DNA of 64,000 bases, taken from assembly GCA_963763085.1 (NCBI GenBank), contig CAVXNB010000008.1, positions 496,001 to 560,000 on the forward strand, given 5' to 3'. Source of the stretch: CAVXNB01 sp963763085 (GTDB taxonomy: Bacteria > Actinomycetota > Acidimicrobiia > Acidimicrobiales > Bog-793). Position numbers and translations under genes: made by a program. Shown here piece by piece: positions 43,203 through 52,345 of the stretch. The notes beneath the pieces are model-generated. The model saw only the letters and a list, made by a program, of their open reading frames with translations. It was not told where the DNA came from and did no database searches. Position 1 is the stretch's first letter. Each line of letters begins with the position of its first letter.

Positions 43203-44753
43203 CTACTCGATCTCCCATCGCCAGTGCGGGCGCATCTCGTCGCCGAGCGACAACCGCTGTTCGAGGGCGAAGGCGATTCCTATGAGCGTGGGCTCGCTCC
43301 AGGCAGTGCCGACCAGGCAGAGCCCGACGGGAAGTCCGCTCACCTTGCCCACGGGCAAGGTGATGGCGGGATACCCGGCCACGGCGGCAGCCTGGTAGGC
43401 CGCGCCGGGGTGCGAGTCTCCGTTGACGTGGTCGATGCACCACGCTGGACCCATCGTCGGACACGCAAGCACGTCGGCGTTCGCCGCTCGGAGCGCGGCG
43501 TCGATCCCCTTTTCCCTTGCCTTTCGCCAGTTGCGAGCGCGGGCTTTCAAGTACTCGGGACTGTCGAGACCGCCGGACTCGCAGGCGGCGATCAGATGCT
43601 CCTGGCCGTAGAAACCAAGCTCCTCGTCAGCATGCGCCTCGTTGAACTCGACGATGTCCTTGATGCTGACCGGTTGCCCGTCGACGGCCGGCCGCGTCGC
43701 GAGGTAAGCCTCGAGCCCCGCCTTGTACTCGTGGAGCATCACCGACAGCTCGTCCTTGCCCTTCGACAGGGACTTCGCTGTCGGCACGTCGGCGGGATCG
43801 ATGATGACGGCACCCGCCTTCCGGGCGACCGCCAGGGCAGCTTCGACGAGAGCGTCGGCTTTGGCGCTGTAGCCGAAGTAGTGCTCGCGCGGGACCCCGA
43901 TGCGTGCGTCGGCAAGCGAGTTGAAGTCGCAGAAGGCCCTGTAGTCCGAGGGCAGACGAGCTGGGCGTGTCATGACGAGCGGGTCGAGAGGATCCGCGCC
44001 CGCTTCGCCGCCGGCGAGAGCACCGAGGAGAGTGGCGGCATCGGCGACGCTTCTCGCCATCGAGCCGACGGTGTCCTGACTCGACGAGATGGGCACGACG
44101 CCGACGCGACTGGTAAGCCCGACCGTGGGCTTGATCCCCACAATGCCGTTGAGAGCCGCGGGACAAAGGATCGAGCCGTCGGTCTCGGTTCCTACCGCGA
44201 TCGGGGCGAACCCTGCCGCGACACCCGCGCCGGAGCCTGAACTGGACCCTCCGGGCGACCGGTTGAGGGAGTGGGGATTCCGGCACTGTCCGCCAACGGC
44301 GCTCCAGCCGCTGGAGGAACGCTTACCTCGAAAGTTTGCCCATTCGGAGAGGTTGGACTTGCCGATGATGACGGCGCCGGCATCCCGCAGCTGTTGGACG
44401 ACTACGGCGTCCTTGGTGGGCTTGGTCATGGCGAGCGCAAGCGAGCCCGCAGTGGTGCCCTCGCTGCCCGCAGTATCGATGTTGTCCTTCACGAGAACCG
44501 GGATTCCGTGCAGAGGGCCCCGCACCTCGCCCTGTCGCCGCTCCTGGTCCATCCGGTGGGCGACCTCGACCGCGTCCGGGCAGAGCGCCAGCACCGAGCG
44601 CAACTCGGGACCGACCCGGTCGGCTTCTCCGATACGGCGAAGCAGAGCCTCAACCAGTTCCACCGATCTCGCTTCGCCCCGCTCGAGAAGGCCACGAGCC
44701 TCCGTGACCGAGTGGAAGCCCATCTCGTTTGTCGACGGACTCGGATCGCTCAT
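43203..44753 (-). CDS. Amidase (amidase signature family)
   Basis: 516 residues from the ATG at 44753 with GGGAGACTGGAG upstream; an upstream extension enters the palindromic repeat and is not used. The Ser-cisSer-Lys triad is visible: Lys89 (LVKDNID), cis-Ser170 (PGGSSSGSG), nucleophile Ser194 (TETDGSILCPA). Members hydrolyse a wide range of amides, including aryl-acyl amides and amino-acid amides; GatA would be expected beside gatC/gatB, which are absent, so this is a stand-alone amidase. Confidence 0.93.
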   Translation of the reverse strand: MSDPSPSTNEMGFHSVTEARGLLERGEARSVELVEALLRRIGEADRVGPELRSVLALCPDAVEVAHRMDQERRQGEVRGPLHGIPVLVKDNIDTAGSEGTTAGSLALAMTKPTKDAVVVQQLRDAGAVIIGKSNLSEWANFRGKRSSSGWSAVGGQCRNPHSLNRSPGGSSSGSGAGVAAGFAPIAVGTETDGSILCPAALNGIVGIKPTVGLTSRVGVVPISSSQDTVGSMARSVADAATLLGALAGGEAGADPLDPLVMTRPARLPSDYRAFCDFNSLADARIGVPREHYFGYSAKADALVEAALAVARKAGAVIIDPADVPTAKSLSKGKDELSVMLHEYKAGLEAYLATRPAVDGQPVSIKDIVEFNEAHADEELGFYGQEHLIAACESGGLDSPEYLKARARNWRKAREKGIDAALRAANADVLACPTMGPAWCIDHVNGDSHPGAAYQAAAVAGYPAITLPVGKVSGLPVGLCLVGTAWSEPTLIGIAFALEQRLSLGDEMRPHWRWEIE

Positions 44754-44826
44754 GGCTCCAGTCTCCCCGAAGCTGCGCTCGTGTGCCCGGACCCTCGCTT
44801 GTCCACCCGCGGGACATTCGAATTTC

Positions 44827-44892
44827 GCGCTCAACTTGCTTCCCATCGAGATTGTGACTGGTCGCAATCATTAACGGAGGCAAGTTTTGCGA
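44827..44892. repeat. Nested-palindrome repeat, copy 2 (inverted)
   Basis: Reverse-oriented copy of the element at 17341-17405. 44861-44892 is identical over 32 bp to the reverse complement of 17341-17372; the rest differs at a few positions, including one in each arm, so the palindrome is slightly imperfect here. It lies between the amidase start and the IS66-type element, whose left end begins 9 bp later. Confidence 0.9.
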
Positions 44893-44901
44893 CGAAAATT
44901 T

Positions 44902-46407
44902 GTACTGTTCAGGTCCCCCCAGGCATCCAGACCCGTCCTTCGAACAGGTCCTGTAGGCCGTCGAGGACGCTATAGCCGTGCTTTTTCAGTGTCGAGAGTA
45001 GCTGCGGATGGCGCAGAAGTGATCGGCACCGGATTGGTGCGCCATGACCCCGAGATCTTCTGCTGCAGCTTGACCATGCGGATGTCTCGCTCGCCTTGGT
45101 TGTTGTCGAAGGGGACGTTGAAGTCGGCGGTGAACCGGAGCACGTCGTCTCGGTGGGTGTCGAGACGTTTGAGAAGGTTGACGGCGGTGTCTTGGTACCA
45201 CTGCTTGTCCTGCTAGCCGCCTCGGCGTTGGCGGCCCATCCCTTGAGATGAGCTTTGCGTAGCGGACCTGGATGGAGCGGAGAACTCCCGGATCGAGCTG
45301 GTCCGTCGCCCCGCTCGATCGCCGGCTCGACGGACTCTTTGGCGTCGAGCAGGAGTGTGATCATCTGCTCGGCCCATACCTGGCCGAAGTGCTCGATGAC
45401 GCCGTCGAGCTCTCGGAGATGATGGGCGTTGCACAAGGCGTGGACGACGTCATAGCCACGGTAGGGCTTCCAGCCGTCGTGGACGGCGGTGCCGGCCATC
45501 TTGCGATGACCCCCATGTCGTCCATGGCGAGCGCCGCGGCGCTTGTGGCAGCACAAGAGGGTGTAGAGCGTGCAGAGGCCACATGGACCCAGTGCAAGGA
45601 CCCCTCGACGCGGGCCCGGTCTCGTCGAAGTGACCGCGGCGCATCGCACAGCAGGTCGGTGACGACCGAGACGAACAGCCCGAGGGCCCCGCCGGCCTGG
45701 GCAACCATGGAGGTGATCGCCCCACCGAGACGGGGATGCCCACACGTCGGCGAAGATCTCGGCCAGGCGGTCATAGGGAAGGTGCTGGTAGAGCGAGAGG
45801 TAGACGGCGAGCGCCCGGATGCCGGGCCCATAACAGGCCGGAGCGATCGCCTCTGGCGGTGCGGGCGCCTTGGTCTCGCACCCGCAGGCGCACGGCGACG
45901 CTCCATGCGGTGCTCGGTCACAAAGGCCCTCACCTCGGGCAGCTCGAAGACCTGGCGACGCTCGACGCCGACGACATCGGCCTCGGAGAGATCGGCGCCA
46001 CAACTTGTGCAGGACCGGGGCGCTGCGTCGCCACGGCGTCGGGATCGGCGACCTGGGCCAGGTACTTGCCTTCCGAGCCGGGCTGCTTGCCCGGACGCCG
46101 CTTGGCGCTCGCCGCTCGGCCCGGTTGCTATCGGGGGCTTGGTGAGCGCTTCGGCCGAGGGAGGCATCGAAGAGTTGCGCGGGTTGCGCCCGAGCCGCTC
46201 TTTGAGCTTGGCGATCTCGGCCTCGAGCTCACCGATCTGCGCACTTTGTTGCCCGGTGAGCAACCGCAACGCGGCGACGAGCTCCTTCAGCTCCTCATAG
46301 GAGGGCGTGTCGTCGAACGGGGAGCGGTCGTCTGTCGGAATTCCCAACGCTACGCGCGGTGTCCCTCCTGGTGGTGGACTATGCGGTTAGGGGACCTGAA
46401 CAGTTAC
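44902..46407 (-). mobile_element. IS66-family insertion sequence, decayed
   Basis: Terminal inverted repeats bound the element: GTACTGTTCAGGTCCCC (44902-44918) and GGGGACCTGAACAGTTAC (46390-46407), differing by one inserted base. About 1.5 kb with only a tnpC-type transposase, as in the single-gene (ISBst12-like) branch of IS66. The flanking 8 bp (GAAAATTT and GAAGTATG) do not form a clean target duplication, consistent with an old insertion or later rearrangement. Confidence 0.85.
44909..46347 (-). pseudogene. tnpC: IS66 TnpC transposase, multiply frameshifted
   Basis: From the ATG at 46347 the N-terminus is typical: helical ELEAEIAKLKERLGRNPRNS and the zinc-finger region SCTSCGADLSEADVVGVERR. 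Near 45895 the family sequence moves to a second frame (CACGCETKAP, YQHLPYDRLAEIFADV), near 45740 to others (AQAGGALGLFVSVVTDLLCD in the first, HFDETG in the third), then back to the second (VHDGWKPYRGYDVVHALCNA). The C-terminal blocks GADHFCAIRSY and LSTLKKHGYSVLDGLQDLFE are again in different frames. At least five shifts make it non-functional. The stop lies inside the left terminal repeat. Confidence 0.92.
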
Positions 46408-46418
46408 GAAGTATGTGC

Positions 46419-46495
46419 GGGGCGCGGCCCCGGCCAATCCGCCGAGGCGCGGCCCCGGCCAATCCGCCCGGGGAGCGGGCCCGGGCCAATCCGCC
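46419..46495. repeat. Three GC-rich tandem repeats of 25-27 bp
   Basis: Units at 46419-46443, 46444-46468 and 46469-46495 share GCGGCCCCGGCCAATCCGCC or close variants. They fill the gap between the insertion sequence and the stop codon of the exporter gene. Confidence 0.85.
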
Positions 46496-46508
46496 GGGGC
46501 GCCGCCGC

Positions 46509-48176
46509 CTAGACCAGGGCCCCGGCTGAGACCACGTGCGCGTCCGCCGGCACGAGGTCGGTAGCGCCGGCGGCAACCGCGGCACGGGCCTCGGCCCGGC
46601 CTGGGAGGACGAGGAAGGCACCGATTGCGGCGGCAATCGCGACCGCGCCGGCGACCCTCAGGCCCAGCGCCATCGCGGTCGTGAAGCTCTCGTGCGCCGC
46701 CCGCACGATCGAGGCGCCGCGCACGCCCCCGATCGCCCGGCCGATGGCATCCGCAGCGGCGACCGAGCCCGTGGCGCCGTGGACGACGAAGCCCGGTGCG
46801 TGGTGGGAGGCGAGGGTTGAGGTGAGGCGGCTCCGGTATTCCGCAGCGACCAAGCTTCCGACAACCGCTACGCCGAGCGCGCCGCCGACCTCGCGGATCG
46901 TGTCGTTGACCGCGCTGCCGGCGCCGGCCTGGTGGGCGGGAACCGACGTCATGATGGTCGTGCTCGCGGGTGCCATCACGAGTCCCATCCCGGCACCCAT
47001 GATCGCGACGGCGAGCGCCAGGGCCGGATAGCCCGTGTCGACGCCGGCGGTCGACAGGTAGAGCAGGCCCGAGCCCATCAGGGCAAGTCCCGCCGGCATG
47101 ATCACCCTGCTTCCGAAACGCTTCGCCAGGATCGGCGAGAGCGGGGAGACCACACCCATGGCGATCGCGAAGGGAAGTGCCCGGACGCCGGCGGAAAGCG
47201 GGCTGTAGCCGTGAACTAGCTGCAGGTACTGGGTGAAGACGAACAGGCTGCCGAAAAGCGCGAAGAAGATAACGGTGACCGAGCCCGATGCCATCGAGAA
47301 CGCTTTGGACGAGAAGACGCGCAGGTCGATGAGCGGGTGCTCGATGCGAAGCTCCCACCAGACGAATACGGCCAGCATCGCCAGTCCGATGACCACCTCG
47401 GCAATCGTCCCGGTGCTCGTCCATCCACGGGCCGGCGCCTCGATGATTGCATCGACGACCGCCAACAGCGCTCCGGCGACCAACAGCGTCCCGACGAAGT
47501 CGAGCGAACGCCGGCCCGGCTCGGCGGTCTCGGGGACGATGCGGATGACGCCGGCGAGGGCGAGCACGACGAGCGGGATGTTCACGAGGAACACGCTGCC
47601 CCAGTAGAAGTGCGACAGCAGGAACCCGCCGAGGGTCGGCCCGATGACGATCCCCACACCTGCCACGGCCGACCAGGCGGCGATCGCCTGTGGCCGCTCA
47701 GCTGGCGGGAACACCGCGTTCAGGATCGACAGCGTGGCCGGCATGACGAAGGCGGCGCCGAAGCCCATCAGCACCCGATCGGCGATGAGCACGCCTGCGC
47801 TCGACGCGAACGACGCAGCCAGGCTGCCGAGCGCGAACAGGATGAGGCCGGCGATGAGCGAGAGGCGGCGCCCGTAGCGGTCGCCCAGAGCTCCGGCCGG
47901 GATCAGCAACGCCGCAAAGCACAGCGTGTACGCGTCCACGATCCACTGCAACGAACTGGTGCCGGCGTGCAGCTCCCGGGCCAGCGTCGGGAGCGCTGTG
48001 TTGAGCACCGTGTTGTCGATGACCACCACGAGCAGGCTCAGGCAGAGCACGAGAAGGATCTGCTTGCGTCGCGGATGGCCTTCCGGCCACCGCTCGTTCA
48101 CCGGGCCTGCGGCCGGCTGCGAGCTCGTCCGCACAAGTGCGGTGGCTTCGGTGGGGCTGTTGGCTCTGGCGCTCAT
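46509..48176 (-). CDS. MFS multidrug exporter, DHA2 (EmrB/QacA) type
   Basis: 555 residues, ATG start. Fourteen hydrophobic segments can be counted; motif A-like GDRYGRRLSL after helix 2 and motif C region VAGVGIVIGPTLGGFL in helix 5 identify a drug/H+ antiporter. The first helix has the DHA2 hallmark VVIDNTVLNTALPTLAREL. It exports lipophilic compounds using the proton gradient. It is divergent from a TetR gene with a perfect palindrome between them, so ligand-induced derepression is likely. Confidence 0.94.
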   Translation of the reverse strand: MSARANSPTEATALVRTSSQPAAGPVNERWPEGHPRRKQILLVLCLSLLVVVIDNTVLNTALPTLARELHAGTSSLQWIVDAYTLCFAALLIPAGALGDRYGRRLSLIAGLILFALGSLAASFASSAGVLIADRVLMGFGAAFVMPATLSILNAVFPPAERPQAIAAWSAVAGVGIVIGPTLGGFLLSHFYWGSVFLVNIPLVVLALAGVIRIVPETAEPGRRSLDFVGTLLVAGALLAVVDAIIEAPARGWTSTGTIAEVVIGLAMLAVFVWWELRIEHPLIDLRVFSSKAFSMASGSVTVIFFALFGSLFVFTQYLQLVHGYSPLSAGVRALPFAIAMGVVSPLSPILAKRFGSRVIMPAGLALMGSGLLYLSTAGVDTGYPALALAVAIMGAGMGLVMAPASTTIMTSVPAHQAGAGSAVNDTIREVGGALGVAVVGSLVAAEYRSRLTSTLASHHAPGFVVHGATGSVAAADAIGRAIGGVRGASIVRAAHESFTTAMALGLRVAGAVAIAAAIGAFLVLPGRAEARAAVAAGATDLVPADAHVVSAGALV

Positions 48177-48211
48177 CTCACTCCCTCGGTTGGGCTACCT
48201 AACATCCGACA

Positions 48212-48227
48212 ACTTACGATCGTAAGT
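48212..48227. promoter_or_regulatory. TetR-type operator, perfect 16-bp palindrome
   Basis: ACTTACGATCGTAAGT is fully self-complementary and sits in the 87-bp spacer between the divergent exporter and TetR genes. Its length, AT-rich arms and position fit a TetR-family operator controlling both promoters. Confidence 0.8.
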
Positions 48228-48263
48228 ATAGACAGATGAGCTAACAGATGTAAAGTGAGTGGT

Positions 48264-48938
48264 ATGGAAGACGTGAGGCAGTCCGGCACGCCGGCGATCA
48301 GGCGGACGCGCAACGCCCGTGGTCAGGGCGCGCGCCTCACCGAGGAGATCGTCTCCGGAGCGTTGGCGATCATCGACCGGGAAGGGACGGAGGAGGCAGT
48401 GACGCTTCGCGCCGTCGCCCGTGAGATAGGCATCGCGGCCCCTTCCATCTACGCCCACTTCCCGGACCGCGACGCGATCGTGCTGGCCGTGGTCGCTCGC
48501 GTCTTCGACGAGTTGACCCAGACCATCACGGAAGCTGTCGTGGCGGCGGGGGGCGACGCGGCGGAGCGCTTGGTTTCTGGTTGCAAGGCTTACGTGGCGT
48601 TCGGCCTGTCGCGGCCGTCTCGCTATCGCGTGCTCTTCTCCGAGGAGCGACTCGGAAGAAGCGAGTACTGCAAGCCCGTCACCCTCGATCCCGACGGTCG
48701 TCCGGTGCTCGAGTTCGGAGCGGAGAGCTTCGCTCTGCTCGTCGAGGCCGTCGCAGCATGCGTGGCGAGCGGCCAGTCGACGAGCACCGATGTCGTGGCT
48801 GACAGCACGGCGATATGGGTTGCGATGCACGGCATGGTCAGCCTGCAGGTGGCGCTGCCCGGCTTCCCCTGGCCCGAGCCCGACGGGTTCGTCAGAGGGC
48901 TCGTACTGCGCCTGGCGCGCGTCACCGTCCCGGCGTGA
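48264..48938 (+). CDS. TetR family transcriptional regulator
   Basis: 224 residues from the ATG at 48264, 9 bp after a possible GTG start at 48255. The helix-turn-helix is in TLRAVAREIGIAAPSIYAHF at about residues 49-68. The C-terminal ligand domain has a WHG-like end (IWVAMHGMVSLQVALPGF), common in actinobacterial regulators. It most likely represses the divergent exporter and itself through the palindrome at 48212. Its 3' end overlaps the convergent GGDEF-EAL gene by 17 bp. Confidence 0.92.
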   Translation: MEDVRQSGTPAIRRTRNARGQGARLTEEIVSGALAIIDREGTEEAVTLRAVAREIGIAAPSIYAHFPDRDAIVLAVVARVFDELTQTITEAVVAAGGDAAERLVSGCKAYVAFGLSRPSRYRVLFSEERLGRSEYCKPVTLDPDGRPVLEFGAESFALLVEAVAACVASGQSTSTDVVADSTAIWVAMHGMVSLQVALPGFPWPEPDGFVRGLVLRLARVTVPA

Positions 48939-51441
48939 TGATCGCCAGGCGTTCGACCTCCAGCGCCATCTTCGCCCCGCCGACGCGGACGAAGGTCTCG
49001 AAGGCGCCGGGGTCGAGCGGCTTCGCGAAGAGGAAGCCCTGGCCGCGCTTGCAGCTCATCTCGAGGAGCTTCTCGTATTGCCCGGGCGTTTCGATGCCTT
49101 CCGCGACCACGTCCAGGCTCAGCTCCGAGCCGAGCTGGACGATGACCTGCACGAGCATCGACGCGCTCGACGTGTCGTCGATGACCGACACGAAGGACCG
49201 GTCGATCTTGAGCACGTCGACCGGGAACCGGTGCACGTAGGAGAGAGACGAGTATCCGGTCCCGAAGTCGTCGATGGCGACACCGACCCCGAGAGCTTTG
49301 AAGGCGTTCAGGCGCCGGATCGTCCCCGTCACGTCCTTCATGACCGTGCTCTCGGTGATCTCGATGACGAGCGACGACGGACCGAGACGGCTCGACTCGA
49401 GCGCTGACTGGAGATCCTGGACGAGGGCGTCCGATTCGAGCTGGCGCGCGGAGATGTTGCAATTCATCGTGAGCTTCAGGTCCTGGCGCTCCCAGATGGC
49501 GGCTTGACGGCAGGCCTCCTTCAACACCCAGCGCCCGACCTCCACGATCAGGCCCGTGCTCTCGAGCGACGGGATGAACTCGAGTGGCGCCACGACGCCG
49601 CGGGTCGGGTGCTTCCACCGCAGGAGCGCTTCTGCGCCCACGATCTCGAGCGTCGCGAGATCGATGATCGGTTGGTACACGAGGAAGAACTGCTCCTCGG
49701 CGAGGGCGAGCTGGAGGTCGCCCTTCAGCTGGACCTGTTCCTGGACGCTGCTGCCCATGCCGCTATCGAATGACACATAACACGCCTTGCCGAGCGACTT
49801 GGCCCGGTAGAGGGCCACGTCGGAGTCCTTCAGCAGGTCGCCGGCGGTCTTGCGGTCGCCGGTCGCGATGCCGATGCTCGCCGCGATCGAGAGCGGCCGG
49901 TCCTGGGTCCCGATCCTGAAGGGCGCCTTCAGCTCTGCGAGGATCCGAGCCGCCACGAGGCCGCCCCGCGACGGGAGGCGGTCGTCCTCGAGCAGGACCA
50001 CGAACTCGTCGCCGCCCAGACGTCCGACGGTGTCGCCCTCCCGTACCGAGTCCTGCAGCCGGTCGCCCACGGCCTTGAGGAGCTCGTCGCCGACGGCGTG
50101 GCCGAGGGTGTCGTTCACATCCTTGAAGTTGTCGAGATCGACGACGAGCACCGTCGCGATCGAGCCGCGGCGACGGGCGCGTGCGAGCAGTTGGTCGGCG
50201 CGGTCGAGGACGAGCCAGCGGTTGGGGAGCCCGGTCAGCTCGTCGTGCAGCGCCTGTCGGATCAGCTCGTCCGCCTTCTCGTCGACGAGGTCGAGCGCGC
50301 GGGCCCGAGACGTGCTGAGCGCGAAGATCAACAACGAGAGCAGCACCGTGACAGCGAGCCCGACGAGGAGCACGACGAGTGCCTGAGTGAGCGGGCTCGA
50401 ACCGCCGGCAGCCGGACCGGTCGCCTGGAGGATCCAGGGTCCACCCACGTTCATGCGGACCGCCTCATTAAGGTCTCCGGCCTTGGCGCGCGGTCCAACG
50501 GTGGCGACCGCGACCGGTCCCTGCCCCGGGTCCAGGCGGAGCAGCCGCAGTTGGAGTTGATCCTGACGTTGGACGCCGCTCTGGAGCAGTCGGGACCCGT
50601 CGAACAGGGCGACGGTCCACCCGACGAGCAGTCGCCGGCGACCGGCCGCCGTCGGCGGGAGGGCCTCGCCGCGGTAGACGGGCTCGAAGAGCACGAGCAT
50701 CTGGTGCCGCCCGAGTGCACCGAGGCTCGGGGCGCGTACCCCGTCGAGCGTGGCGACTCGTGCCGCGAACTGGCCGAGCGTGATCGTCCTCGGCAGGGTT
50801 GCGAAGCCTCCGGTTGCGCCGACGTCGACGAGCGCCCGGCCGGCCCCGGTCGCGCAGACGTCGAGCGACGGAGGGAAGGCCACGGGCAGCACGCGGATTC
50901 CGAGGCGGGCGAGGCAGTAGAAAGACCTCTTGCCCGCCGGCACGACGCCCGACCAATGGGCCGGCGAGCCGCCGGCCGGGTCGGCTGTCACCTCACGTAC
51001 GAAGGCCGGCAACTGTGCGGCGGGCACACGCTCGAGGTAGCCGAAGCCGACGGCGGCCGGGTACGCCGAGCCTCCGTTGTTCACAATGCGGAACCACGTG
51101 CGGAACTCGGCGTTCGTGAGACCGGGCCGCGTCACGATGAGCGCCCGGACAAGGCGGTCGAGGTCGACGTTGTGCTGCAGCTGGGTTGTCAGGATCGCTG
51201 CAGCCGCGGAGACCCGGTCGGAGAACGCCCCCCGCGCAGCGGACCTGGCGGAGGAGTACTGCGTCCAGGCACCGACGATCGAGGCGACGACTCCGACGGC
51301 GAGGATGGCCAGCGCGACCAGCGACCAGGCACGGCGCCGGTGATTCCGGTCGGCTCGAGCCCCCTCGGCCTCCTGGTCGACGGCCGTGAACGAGCCGTCG
51401 CCGGCACCGTCACTGACACTCGCCTCCGCCATGGGTCCCAC
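48922..51441 (-). CDS. CHASE-GGDEF-EAL membrane protein, c-di-GMP turnover
   Basis: 839 residues, GTG start (an ATG three codons later is possible). TM1 at about 38-60, an extracellular CHASE-type sensor (about 65-330; VSAAAAILTTQLQHNVDLD, YPAAVGFGYLERVP), TM2 at about 350-375 (VVLLVGLAVTVLLSLLIFAL), GGDEF domain with intact GGDEF at 476-480 and an I-site RxxD (REGD) five residues before it, then EAL domain with intact EAL at 604-606 and DDFGTGYSSL. Both cyclase and phosphodiesterase sites look complete, so the protein may switch between making and degrading c-di-GMP in response to an external ligand. Confidence 0.94.
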   Translation of the reverse strand: MGPMAEASVSDGAGDGSFTAVDQEAEGARADRNHRRRAWSLVALAILAVGVVASIVGAWTQYSSARSAARGAFSDRVSAAAAILTTQLQHNVDLDRLVRALIVTRPGLTNAEFRTWFRIVNNGGSAYPAAVGFGYLERVPAAQLPAFVREVTADPAGGSPAHWSGVVPAGKRSFYCLARLGIRVLPVAFPPSLDVCATGAGRALVDVGATGGFATLPRTITLGQFAARVATLDGVRAPSLGALGRHQMLVLFEPVYRGEALPPTAAGRRRLLVGWTVALFDGSRLLQSGVQRQDQLQLRLLRLDPGQGPVAVATVGPRAKAGDLNEAVRMNVGGPWILQATGPAAGGSSPLTQALVVLLVGLAVTVLLSLLIFALSTSRARALDLVDEKADELIRQALHDELTGLPNRWLVLDRADQLLARARRRGSIATVLVVDLDNFKDVNDTLGHAVGDELLKAVGDRLQDSVREGDTVGRLGGDEFVVLLEDDRLPSRGGLVAARILAELKAPFRIGTQDRPLSIAASIGIATGDRKTAGDLLKDSDVALYRAKSLGKACYVSFDSGMGSSVQEQVQLKGDLQLALAEEQFFLVYQPIIDLATLEIVGAEALLRWKHPTRGVVAPLEFIPSLESTGLIVEVGRWVLKEACRQAAIWERQDLKLTMNCNISARQLESDALVQDLQSALESSRLGPSSLVIEITESTVMKDVTGTIRRLNAFKALGVGVAIDDFGTGYSSLSYVHRFPVDVLKIDRSFVSVIDDTSSASMLVQVIVQLGSELSLDVVAEGIETPGQYEKLLEMSCKRGQGFLFAKPLDPGAFETFVRVGGAKMALEVERLAIITPGR

Positions 51442-51610
51442 GGGGGTCCTCGATTTTCCTCAGGTTTAGGGGCCCGACCTCCGAGAGGACGCCGTCACAC
51501 CCAATCGTACAACCGTCCCCGATGGCCCTGAAACGGGCGAGATCCCGTTGCGTCCTCCGTCCGATCGCTTCGTCGCGTACCGTACGGGCCATGGGCACCG
51601 AGGGAAGTGG

Positions 51611-52345
51611 ATGAGCCTGCGCACCGCCGGCGACCGCAACAAGTTCGCGCAGCAGCTCTTCGCGGACCTGCCGGCCCGGTACGACCGCCTCGCCGAGTGG
51701 CTCTCGTTCGGCCAGAACGGCAGATGGCGCACCGCGATGGTCGATCGCATCGTTCCCGCCTCGCCGAAGCGCGTGCTGGACGTCGCGTCGGGGACAGCAG
51801 GCGTCGCCCTCCAGCTGGCCGACCGTACGAGCGCACACATCGTTGGGGTCGACCTGACGCGGAGCATGCTCAGGATCGGCCAGCGCAACATCGCACAAGC
51901 CCATCAGACGCGGCGCGTGCAGCTCGTGAACGGCCGGGCGGAGACGCTTCCGTTTCCTGACGCGGCGTTCGACGCGCTCACGTTCACGTACCTGTTCCGC
52001 TACGTGGACGACCCTCAGGCGACCCTGAACGAGCTGGCCCGGGTCGTGAAGCCGGGCGCGCCCGTGGCGAGTCTCGAGTTCATGGTGCCGCCCACCCGCT
52101 TCTGGCGCGGATGGTGGTGGGTGTACACGCGCTTCGTGCTGCCGGCTGCCGGTCTCGTGACGGGGGGGCTGGAGTGGTACAGGGTGGGCCGTTTCCTTGG
52201 GCCGAGCATCTCGACGCTGTACGAGCGGTACCCGGTCGACTGGACGGTCGAGGCTTGGCGCGAGGCGGGATTCGAGGACGTCGGCGTGCGCGTGATGAGC
52301 CTCGGCGGTGGACTAGTCATGTGGGGCCGTCGAGCCGGTGGCTGA
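51611..52345 (+). CDS. UbiE/MenG-like class I methyltransferase
   Basis: 244 residues from the ATG at 51611, preceded by AGGGAAG. Motifs: FADLPARYDRLAEWLSFGQN at the N-terminus as in UbiE/MenG, SAM motif VLDVASGTAGVALQLAD, GRAETLPFPDAAFDALTFTY and LNELARVVKPGAPVASLEF. UbiE/MenG methylates demethylmenaquinone. Several replacements in the C-terminal half and the neighbouring membrane gene leave room for another prenylquinone or lipid substrate. Confidence 0.88.
   Translation: MSLRTAGDRNKFAQQLFADLPARYDRLAEWLSFGQNGRWRTAMVDRIVPASPKRVLDVASGTAGVALQLADRTSAHIVGVDLTRSMLRIGQRNIAQAHQTRRVQLVNGRAETLPFPDAAFDALTFTYLFRYVDDPQATLNELARVVKPGAPVASLEFMVPPTRFWRGWWWVYTRFVLPAAGLVTGGLEWYRVGRFLGPSISTLYERYPVDWTVEAWREAGFEDVGVRVMSLGGGLVMWGRRAGG

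Noticed and set aside
17341..44892. Composite transposon bounded by the two inverted repeats
   Set aside because: No transposase or integrase belongs to these ends, the decayed IS66 has its own ends outside the interval, a tRNA gene lies inside, and transporter parts lie on both sides. Kept only as a repeat pair.
44894..46415. 8-bp target duplication around the IS66 element
   Set aside because: The flanks GAAAATTT and GAAGTATG match at only four of eight positions.
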